DNA from: Thermoplasmata archaeon
GTDB taxonomy: Archaea > Thermoplasmatota > Thermoplasmata > Thermoplasmatales > Thermoplasmataceae
Length of the DNA: 12,425 nt
Direction: 5' to 3'
Assembly (NCBI GenBank): GCA_021850745.1
Contig: JAJZKX010000023.1
Coordinates: 1-12,425, forward strand
Part shown: one piece after another, positions 6,747-12,425 of the stretch
How positions within the stretch are numbered: position 1 is the first letter of the stretch
Layout of the letters: each line of letters opens with the position of its first letter
Program-made: the position numbers and the translations under genes
The notes under the pieces: generated by a model
What the model was told of the DNA's origin: nothing
Databases searched by the model: none
Seen by the model: the letters and a program-made list of their open reading frames with translations, nothing else

Positions 6747-7890
6747 CTGGGTACCCCATGAGTATCCGGTCGAGCTGCTCTTCCGTTTTGGAGAACGAAA
6801 AATGCTCTGCACGCTTCCTGCACGCGCTCCGGGTAACGCCCGTGTTTCCCGAATTCCAAAGTTCAACGGCTTTATCTATGAACTCTCTGCTGCTCCCAAC
6901 GAGCCATCCTGTCGAACCATTTAAGATCGTTTCTGCCGGGCCCTGTTTACTGTAACTTAAGACAGGCGTACCATAGAACATGGATTCCAACGGGACCCAG
7001 CCAAAAGGTTCATCAGTGAACGGAAACGCAGTGAACAGTGCGTTTGAATAGAGTTTTCCCAACTCTTCATCAGTGACATATCCACGAAAGTCCATTGTCT
7101 GTTTTATCTTGGACATTGGGGTTCCAAATGGGATTTTGGCTCCGAAGCTTATTATTTTAACTCCCCTTCTGGCCATTTCCATTAGTGTGTCAATTTCGGT
7201 TTCCTTTCCGATGTAGGCAAGGACATAGTCTCGTAACGGCAATTCTTGGGCTAGGGGTGACAAGGGGAATTCTCGTGGAACGTAGATTACTTGCCCAGAA
7301 GGATAATTCAGTTTCCGATAGGTTTCTTTTAAGTATTCCGAATTATGCACGAATATTTCAGATTGGGCAAAATGCCTCTTCTGTATTTTTTCATCCAGCT
7401 TCTTGATGATGGAACCGAACAGCTTCACTATCACCTTAGCAAAGGGGTTGGCTTTTCCCATCTGAACGAGCGTATCCGCTGGAGGAGAGGCCTGGTTCCA
7501 GAGCATCTTGCATTTCAGTGGCATTGTGTACGAAATGTTTATGATAACATTTTCCTCTTGCTTATGGATGTTTCTGTCATACAGCGAGGAATTGGCCCCA
7601 TACGTTGCCTCCATCAACCAGGAGAATGACCAGAGCATTGACTCGTTCCCTTCCAAAATCCGGTAGATGAAATTTAGAAACCGCTTCTTCTTCGACACAG
7701 ACCAGACACCCGCGTTTGCTATTTTTTCAAGAGATTCTATTCTATTGGCAGGTATAAACGGCGAGACGATCCTGATTCTGTCAAAGCCCTTTAATGTCTT
7801 GACTACAAGGTTAACAAGCCCATACTGGACCGAGGTCTTTGAGGACATCGGATCGCACACTATTGTGGCAGTCTTCAATAGGAGGTCCAT
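6739..7890 (-). CDS. GT4-family glycosyltransferase, first gene of minus-strand operon
   Basis: 383 residues. The N-terminal half (about 1-215) is divergent and carries the acceptor-side domain. The C-terminal domain opens with YVLAYIGKETEIDTLMEMAR (222-241) and continues with a FRGYVTDEELGKLYSNA segment (268-284) and the E-x7-E motif EPFGWVPLE (E294-E302), then SMFYGTPVLSY, all typical of GT4. The usual FVGR-like lysine/arginine opening is reduced to YIGKETE, so the donor-phosphate contacts may differ from its neighbours. No signal peptide or membrane helix is evident; it is probably cytoplasmic or peripheral to the membrane. It heads the run 7890 to 3865, overlaps the next GT4 gene by 8 bases, and faces the second DUF2079 gene across a 59-base divergent gap. 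No SD precedes the ATG. The specific sugar and linkage cannot be assigned. Confidence 0.82.
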   Translation of the reverse strand: MDLLLKTATIVCDPMSSKTSVQYGLVNLVVKTLKGFDRIRIVSPFIPANRIESLEKIANAGVWSVSKKKRFLNFIYRILEGNESMLWSFSWLMEATYGANSSLYDRNIHKQEENVIINISYTMPLKCKMLWNQASPPADTLVQMGKANPFAKVIVKLFGSIIKKLDEKIQKRHFAQSEIFVHNSEYLKETYRKLNYPSGQVIYVPREFPLSPLAQELPLRDYVLAYIGKETEIDTLMEMARRGVKIISFGAKIPFGTPMSKIKQTMDFRGYVTDEELGKLYSNALFTAFPFTDEPFGWVPLESMFYGTPVLSYSKQGPAETILNGSTGWLVGSSREFIDKAVELWNSGNTGVTRSACRKRAEHFSFSKTEEQLDRILMGYPDA

Positions 7891-7922
7891 ATAACATGAG
7901 CAAATAACATTTTTGAAGAGAA

Positions 7923-7932
7923 CTTTATATCA
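7923..7932. promoter_or_regulatory. Near-palindromic TATA element in the divergent gap
   Basis: The bases read CTTTATATCA on plus and TGATATAAAG on minus, a TATA-like core both ways. It ends 19 bases before the GTG at 7950 and begins 33 bases upstream of the ATG at 7890. A shared box would give a near-leaderless transcript on plus, with rather short spacing, and a leader of about 10 bases on minus. The gap is only 59 bases (7891-7949), so separate complete promoters would be crowded. Confidence 0.5.
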
Positions 7933-7949
7933 AAACAGGATCAGAGACA

Positions 7950-9965
7950 GTGCTTGGTGACGATAAAGGATCAAGAGAATCTGTTGCAATCGTGGAACCT
8001 CGAACTTCAGTGTATTTCTCGACGTTGTTGATTCCTTACTTGGTAGTATCCATATTCTCTATCATATATTTTTCATACTGGACCCATTTCGCTTTAACAA
8101 AATACCTTGCACTCCACGATCATGTTTTCGATCTAGGCATAGTTGCTGAAAGGGGGTGGGTCATACTTCATACAAATCTTGGTCTGCATGGGTACCTTGT
8201 TACGATTCTGAATTCTGCTATTGTGTTCCCATTATCCCTGATTACGGGCTCTGGCAACTACTTCGCGATGATTATTTTTCAGGTTTTTATGGTTACGATC
8301 ACCGGAGTTGCCTTTTTCCGCATTGCAAAGTTGAGAGGTGTTGGCTTTTCAATTGTAATCCCACCAATGTTTTTTCTTTATTTCCCGGTGTATGGGATTT
8401 TCTGGTATGACTTCCATTACCAAGTTTTCTTTATGCCACTATTTGTGATTGGTTATATGTTTTACCTCGAAAAGCGGTATTATCCTGCTTTAGCTTTCAT
8501 GATCCTGTCTGGGCTTGTGAGATTCCCCTATAGCATTTTTCCACTTGGCTTTGCGGTGATAGAGCTTCTATCTCTGACATGGGATGGGGAGGCAAAGGGC
8601 AGTAAGAGAAGGTTGGTTGTGCTTTTCGTCCTCCTTTTGATAATGTTATTTTTCACAATTTCTGGCTATATTTTCCTAAAAGGCATTAGTTCATTCGAAG
8701 CAACGGTAGTGTCCTCATCGTGGTCATATAATTTCCAGGGTATAGATACTCGGATTTTTGTGCTGATGCTTTTTCTGGCTCCACTTTTATTTCTTCCGAT
8801 CCTATCGCCAAGGTGGGTTATAATGGCCTTACCTTCTTTTTATATGATCTTGACCTCTAACAATTTTGGCTATACATATCCTTTCATTTTCCAGGGCCAG
8901 TACGTGGCAGGTATCGTTCCATTCTTGTTTCTCGGATTCATTGAAAGTCTCAGGTTGCTCAGGACGGATCAGCAATCCTCGGGAAAAATAGTAAACAGAA
9001 AAGCGTTGCCAAAGCTAAGAATTCATTTCAGAACCATTGAGATTGCCAGCGTTATGATCATCGTGCTGTTGCTATTCAACACACTATATGCACCATTTGG
9101 TCCTCTCAATAGCCACAGCGGTGACAACTTCAATGCTGTAGCTAAAACGACTTATAATGAAACCACGGTGAAAGAGCTAAACTATATGCTGGGACTAATT
9201 CCGGCAAACACTAGTTACGTCGCATATCAAGATAATCTCCCGCAAGTTCTGCCCCGACCCCTGCCCTTTGGATCGGTACTCCTCCTTTCAGGTTACCTCG
9301 GAAACATTCGCCCGTTCAACATGTCAAATGTCATTGATAACAGATGGCCTGTAACTCTGCAAAACAGGACAATTGCCTCTGTTCCAATATATTACGCCAT
9401 AGCCGACGCCAAAAATCCAAATTTCTATTATCAGCCCACATCCATGTACGACATTGTGAACAGCATGTTTCACTCTGGAAAATATGGCATTCTTGCTGAG
9501 GGTGCTGGCCTAATTCTCCTTGAGTGGGGTTACACAGGCACAATATTACATTATATTCCCCGGAATACAACTTTCGAGCCCGATATTTTCACGAACTTTT
9601 CCAGTGGCTCCTCCGGTTTTAATGTTATCTCATCAACAAATAACCAAACGGACATGTATATGTTCTATGGTCCCGGAACTTACCTTTATCCGGGCGAATA
9701 CAAAGTCAGTTTTGAACTGAAGACGAACAACTTTAGTCCAAATAATTCAATCTGGATACAGGTGACCTCAGATCAGGGGACCAATCTCATTGCTTTCAGG
9801 CAGATACATGGGTCCAGCTTTTCATCACATGGTAGTTGGGAGTCATTTAACCTCACTTTCTCAGTGGATTCTATATATGGTTATGTTGAATTCAGGGGTT
9901 TCGGGATACAATGGATGGGGACCTTATGGTTCAACGGGGTTCAACTGCAACAAATCTCATCTTAA
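7950..9965 (+). CDS. DUF2079 polytopic membrane protein with extra extracellular beta-rich domain
   Basis: 671 residues from GTG at 7950; AGGA at 7937-7940 could act as a weak SD. About eleven membrane helices lie between residues 24 and 380. Family landmarks are HDHVFDLG (D61) after helix 1, YDFH at 153-156, GPLN at 384-387, DNLP at 428-431 and GILAEGAGLILLEWGY at 513-528. The last of these closes the part shared with the 591-residue paralogue. Beyond about residue 545 there is a further beta-rich segment (PGTYLYPGEYKVSFELKTNN, WESFNLTFSVD, GTLWFNGVQLQQ) that looks like a jelly-roll or carbohydrate-binding-module-type sandwich. The 291-residue external tail contains ten Asn-X-Ser/Thr sites (N403 to N634), so the protein may itself be glycosylated. 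Family function is unproven; a GT-C-like transfer of sugar from a lipid carrier on the outer face is my inference. Divergently transcribed from the GT4 operon. Confidence 0.8.
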   Translation: MLGDDKGSRESVAIVEPRTSVYFSTLLIPYLVVSIFSIIYFSYWTHFALTKYLALHDHVFDLGIVAERGWVILHTNLGLHGYLVTILNSAIVFPLSLITGSGNYFAMIIFQVFMVTITGVAFFRIAKLRGVGFSIVIPPMFFLYFPVYGIFWYDFHYQVFFMPLFVIGYMFYLEKRYYPALAFMILSGLVRFPYSIFPLGFAVIELLSLTWDGEAKGSKRRLVVLFVLLLIMLFFTISGYIFLKGISSFEATVVSSSWSYNFQGIDTRIFVLMLFLAPLLFLPILSPRWVIMALPSFYMILTSNNFGYTYPFIFQGQYVAGIVPFLFLGFIESLRLLRTDQQSSGKIVNRKALPKLRIHFRTIEIASVMIIVLLLFNTLYAPFGPLNSHSGDNFNAVAKTTYNETTVKELNYMLGLIPANTSYVAYQDNLPQVLPRPLPFGSVLLLSGYLGNIRPFNMSNVIDNRWPVTLQNRTIASVPIYYAIADAKNPNFYYQPTSMYDIVNSMFHSGKYGILAEGAGLILLEWGYTGTILHYIPRNTTFEPDIFTNFSSGSSGFNVISSTNNQTDMYMFYGPGTYLYPGEYKVSFELKTNNFSPNNSIWIQVTSDQGTNLIAFRQIHGSSFSSHGSWESFNLTFSVDSIYGYVEFRGFGIQWMGTLWFNGVQLQQISS

Positions 9966-9984
9966 AGCCAGTTAGGGTGAAATA

Positions 9985-10086
9985 ATGAAGAGGATTAACT
10001 TAAAGAAGATATATAATCCCTTATCCCAAACTAGCTGCGGGTATAAGGTGAGGCATTGGCTAAGGTGGTTTCAGAGTGAAGGTTAG
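9985..10086 (+). CDS. Possible 33-residue basic small ORF overlapping the next gene
   Basis: An ATG at 9985 is preceded at good spacing by GGGTGA (9974-9979), a strong archaeal SD match, which is unusual in this window. The frame runs 33 codons (MKRINLKKIYNPL...) and ends at TAG 10084-10086, overlapping the GTG start of the next glycosyltransferase by 11 bases. The predicted peptide is very basic with a WLRWF stretch near its end. It could be a small protein, a leader ORF coupled to the downstream gene, or chance. A TATA-like element lies inside it at 10009-10017, which argues for chance. Confidence 0.2.
   Translation: MKRINLKKIYNPLSQTSCGYKVRHWLRWFQSEG
10009..10017 (+). promoter_or_regulatory. 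Possible TATA box for the 10076 glycosyltransferase
   Basis: ATATATAAT lies about 60 bases before the GTG at 10076, giving a leader of roughly 35-40 bases that would include the SD GGTG at 10064-10067. A second, weaker candidate (GTATAAGG, 10041-10048) sits at leaderless spacing. The presence of an SD favours the first. Confidence 0.35.
10064..10067 (+). promoter_or_regulatory. Ribosome binding site fixing the GTG start at 10076
   Basis: GGTG sits 8 bases before the GTG at 10076. An in-frame TAA at 10061-10063 rules out any earlier start, and the protein from 10076 begins with the expected first beta strand, so the GTG start is well supported. Confidence 0.55.
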
Positions 10087-11143
10087 CATCCTTGAGGAAT
10101 TCACAAGGTTTGGCGGAGGACAGACTGTTTTTGAACATATATATCACTCCCTGAATGACACAGGATATAAAGTGGGTGTCATTACAGACAGTTCTCATCA
10201 ATACCTCCCAGATTATATCCCTTCCGATTCAGTCGTTTCCACCTCTTTGGCCGGGCAAAACTGGTCAAATCCCACACTTGTCCTACCATCAATCATCAGG
10301 CTCAGAAAGGAACTGCGGAGTATCGTGCCTGACGGGTTAACGGTGAATAACCACCCAAATGTCTTCATCTATAATGCCACAGTCAATTTCGCACATGAGA
10401 TATTTGGTTTCATGGCCCATCAGCCTGGACACATGGACAAGGCAGCTCTATTGCTTCTCAGGGGAACAGGGTTATTCAGGGCCTACAGGGGAGGGTATTT
10501 CATCGTGCAGGGCAACTTTACCAAAAGGCAGACAATTGCAACACTGGCGTCACTGGGTGTATCTAACATACGGATCGACACCATGGATCTGCCCGTGGAT
10601 TTCCCGGCGTCCGTAGAACTCGAAACAAAGGATAAATCGGTCCTGACTTTTGGACGCATTAGCCCAGACAAGGAACTCAAAAAAGTAATTCAGGTTGCTC
10701 GGATTCTGCAGGACACAAGATTTACAATTGCAGGAAGGATGTTGTCTTCGGATAAACACTTCTATGATTACCTCACTCATATTGCACCTGAAAACGTTTC
10801 CTTTTTGCCAAATCCGGACAGCAGGACCAAAGAAATGCTGTACAGGAAGAGCAAGGTGTATTTTCACACAAAGAAGAATGAAAATTACGGGATATCTGTG
10901 GCGGAGGCAATATCTTACGGCTGTTATCCAGTCGTTCCATTGGAGGGGGGAGCCTATGAGGACGTTCTGAAGAACGGAGAATACGGTCTTGGATATGCAA
11001 ACCTTGAAGAAGCTTCCCAGCAGCTAACTCATGCCATCAACATAGAAAAAAATGAACTGGAAAGAATTTACAACTCAAGAAATAGATTCTCTCAGGTCAG
11101 GTTCCGGGAAGCTTTCACATCAAAGTTGAAAGAATTCTGGTAG
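10076..11143 (+). CDS. GT4-family glycosyltransferase (GT-B fold)
   Basis: 355 residues, a normal GT4 length. The N-terminus MKVSILEEFTRFGGGQTVFE contains the glycine-rich acceptor-domain loop (FGGGQ, 12-16) typical of the family. The C-terminal domain starts at SVLTFGRISPDKELKKVIQVA (188-208), with R194 and K199 in the usual donor-phosphate positions. The E-x7-E motif is ENYGISVAE at E269-E277, followed by AISYGCYPVVP. The HTKKNENYGISVAEA stretch resembles Alg11-like mannosyltransferases, although this signature is shared widely and is not proof of mannose transfer. Of the four GT4 enzymes here it has the most canonical motifs. It lies downstream of the 671-residue DUF2079 gene on the same strand, 110 bases away with its own promoter signals, and converges on the next GT4 gene with only 7 bases between stops. 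Confidence 0.88.
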   Translation: MKVSILEEFTRFGGGQTVFEHIYHSLNDTGYKVGVITDSSHQYLPDYIPSDSVVSTSLAGQNWSNPTLVLPSIIRLRKELRSIVPDGLTVNNHPNVFIYNATVNFAHEIFGFMAHQPGHMDKAALLLLRGTGLFRAYRGGYFIVQGNFTKRQTIATLASLGVSNIRIDTMDLPVDFPASVELETKDKSVLTFGRISPDKELKKVIQVARILQDTRFTIAGRMLSSDKHFYDYLTHIAPENVSFLPNPDSRTKEMLYRKSKVYFHTKKNENYGISVAEAISYGCYPVVPLEGGAYEDVLKNGEYGLGYANLEEASQQLTHAINIEKNELERIYNSRNRFSQVRFREAFTSKLKEFW

Positions 11144-11150
11144 CTCATCC

Positions 11151-12299
11151 TTACCTATTCAGGCCAATAGCTTTGGCTAAGTCGTAATAAGTTTTTTCAT
11201 AGGAGTACTTTTTGGAAGTATTCATTCCGGCCTTTGCAATAGAAACACGCTTTTCCATGTTTTTCAGCAGGGATACCACAGCATTTGCGATTGCAGGTGG
11301 GTCTCTCACAGGAACAACTATCGCATCCAACCCATCGGTGACCATGCTTGTAACACCATGGTTGTCGGTAGTCACAAGTGAAGACCCACAGGACATTGCT
11401 TCTAGCGCAGGAAAGGAGGTTCCTTCAACTATGGAGGGAATGACGGTCACTGAGGCTAAATTGTACAATTCCACTAGCTTCTTTTCGGAAACTGTTCCAT
11501 TGAATTCTACAAAATCCGGCACCTTTTCTTTGGGGTAATTTCCAAAAGCTATGATCCTGGCTTCAGGTTCAGCTTCGTGAATGAGGCAAGTAGCTTCAAT
11601 AGCGTACTCTGCTCCCTTGGATGTGTTCCTTCTCAGGGGGATCAGCACAACTTTTTTTCTTTCCAGAGGGGATACGAGACACGGGAAATTGTCAAGTTCG
11701 ATCCCGATATCGTTCCTTATTGGATAATTGTCTTTGAATCTCTGGTATAGGTGTTCATTCATGACAATTTTTTTGAGGGGGAGTTTGAAGCTCAAGGCAG
11801 CAAGTTCATGCAATGGCCCTGAGAAACTGGGATCATCTAGGTCGTGATGAACCCGGTAAAATTTTCTATGTGCGGTGGAACAAGCGTCAACAAAAAACGC
11901 TGCCTCCCAAGACTGTGCTATCATTACATTTGCTGTCAACCCGTCGAGATACTTTAGAAACAGTACTTTGGCACCATTGTACTGTTCTTTAAAATCAATA
12001 CCAAGGATACTTCGCACAATGGGAGATACTATGTAGTAACCAAAAGAGCTTCCCATAACAGTGTAATAGAATTTGTGAAGGATTGGCCTTTTGAGCAGAT
12101 AAGCAGATAGTCTGTAATCATTGATATATTTACCAAGTCCCTTCAAAGGGTTTATGAGGTATACTATTGCAACCTTGAAGCCGTCCTTGACAAGCCGCTT
12201 GCAAAGAAAAGAGACTTCCATGTCACCCCCGGTGGGCATGTGCAGGAAGTTTGGGATAACTATTGCCACATCATATATCGGATTATTAGAGCTTGGCAT
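11151..12299 (-). CDS. GT4-family glycosyltransferase (GT-B fold)
   Basis: 382 residues. The N-terminal domain begins DVAIVIPNFLHMPTGGDMEVSF, giving the first beta strand and the glycine loop TGGD (23-26) of GT-B enzymes, followed by FLCKRLVKDGFKVAIVY. The donor domain includes VVLIPLRRNTSKGAEYAIEA (217-236), where arginine/lysine contacts to the nucleotide-sugar phosphates are expected, FNGTVSEKKLVELYN (266-280) and the E-x7-E motif EGTSFPALE (E292-E300) with AMSCGSSLVTTDN. It probably adds one sugar to a lipid-linked glycan on the cytoplasmic face. An in-frame TGA upstream and no other start codon between fix the ATG at 12299. The start is 5 bases after the stop of an apparent upstream minus-strand gene, the same arrangement as the GT4/DUF2079 pair at 5640-5648, so it is probably internal to an operon entering from the right. 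Confidence 0.86.
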   Translation of the reverse strand: MPSSNNPIYDVAIVIPNFLHMPTGGDMEVSFLCKRLVKDGFKVAIVYLINPLKGLGKYINDYRLSAYLLKRPILHKFYYTVMGSSFGYYIVSPIVRSILGIDFKEQYNGAKVLFLKYLDGLTANVMIAQSWEAAFFVDACSTAHRKFYRVHHDLDDPSFSGPLHELAALSFKLPLKKIVMNEHLYQRFKDNYPIRNDIGIELDNFPCLVSPLERKKVVLIPLRRNTSKGAEYAIEATCLIHEAEPEARIIAFGNYPKEKVPDFVEFNGTVSEKKLVELYNLASVTVIPSIVEGTSFPALEAMSCGSSLVTTDNHGVTSMVTDGLDAIVVPVRDPPAIANAVVSLLKNMEKRVSIAKAGMNTSKKYSYEKTYYDLAKAIGLNR

Positions 12300-12304
12300 C
12301 TTTC

Positions 12305-12425
12305 TTAGTGCACGTCACTCTGGTGTGCATATGGATAAAACTGCTTTTTCTTTCCATCGCATATTATACCAGCTTTCCGGAACACCCCCTGCCTCAATTT
12401 GACGATGATTCTATCCTCGAAAGGC
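12305..12425 (-). CDS. Probable C-terminal end of an unidentified gene running off the right edge
   Basis: On the minus strand one frame is open from the window edge for 39 codons, ending VFRKAGIICDGKKKQFYPYA-HQSDVH and then TAA at 12305-12307; the other two minus-strand frames meet stops within about 10 codons. The gap to the next ATG (12299) is 5 bases, like the operon junction at 5640-5648. The peptide is charged and not obviously membranous. It is too short to assign; in context another cytoplasmic glycan-biosynthesis enzyme is likely. Confidence 0.45.
   Translation of the reverse strand, partial: PFEDRIIVKLRQGVFRKAGIICDGKKKQFYPYAHQSDVH

Noticed and set aside
6747..6866. Extended N-terminus for the second GT4 gene from the ATG at 6866
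   Set aside because: It lies in another frame of the upstream GT4 gene, adds residues unlike the family, and the ATG at 6746 gives a normal start with a coupled overlap.
12121..12402. Plus-strand ORF of 93 codons at the right edge
   Set aside because: It is antisense to the start of the last GT4 gene and the edge gene, low in protein-like character, with no promoter or SD.
1..12425. CRISPR arrays, insertion sequences, tRNA or rRNA genes
   Set aside because: I saw no regularly spaced repeats, transposase motifs, tRNA cloverleaf pattern or rRNA-like stretch on either strand by eye; a covariance-model scan was not possible.

Overview
The window reads as archaeal and most resembles a Thermoplasmatales-type acidophile. 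The grounds are A/T-rich TATA-like boxes about 25-33 bases upstream of start codons with almost no untranslated leader, GTG starts, SD elements of the GGTG/GGTGA type, and two paralogous DUF2079 membrane proteins, a family common in Thermoplasmata and Halobacteria. The lineage is inferred; there is no rRNA or tRNA here to settle it. The odd window length suggests the edges may be contig ends.

Layout, left to right. (1) Positions 1-1007 hold a damaged gene for a polytopic membrane protein (GT-C-like). Its membrane part (72-731) and extracellular C-terminal domain (735-1007) share a frame but are split by a TAG stop, and no open frame joins the front of the gene to the left edge. A perfect 28-bp inverted repeat lies at 1-28 and 736-763. 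(2) 1213-2742 (+) is a Wzx/MATE-like lipid-linked oligosaccharide flippase with a leaderless-type promoter. (3) 7890 to 2773 (-) is a run of four genes: two GT4 glycosyltransferases overlapping by 8 bases, a DUF2079 membrane protein 5 bases further on, and GDP-mannose 4,6-dehydratase (gmd) after a 72-base gap that contains its own possible promoter. (4) 7950-9965 (+), divergent from that run, is a second, longer DUF2079 protein with an extra beta-rich extracellular tail; one TATA-like palindrome lies between the divergent genes. (5) 10076-11143 (+) is a third GT4 enzyme, preceded by a possible tiny overlapping ORF. (6) 12299-11151 (-) is a fourth GT4 enzyme, 5 bases behind what appears to be the end of another minus-strand gene running off the right edge.

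How the genes fit together. This is a surface-glycan assembly locus. Gmd would supply GDP-4-keto-6-deoxy-mannose, although its usual partner (reductase, epimerase or aminotransferase) is not in the window. The four GT4 enzymes would build an oligosaccharide on a polyprenyl/dolichyl carrier in the cytoplasm, and the flippase would turn it outward. The two DUF2079 proteins, which have GT-C-like architecture, could add sugars from lipid-linked donors on the outer face. The product could be an N-glycan of surface proteins or a lipoglycan; the sequence does not say which. No oligosaccharyltransferase (AglB), mobile element, CRISPR array or RNA gene was found. The least explained structures are the inverted repeat and broken gene at the left edge and the DUF2079 pair.
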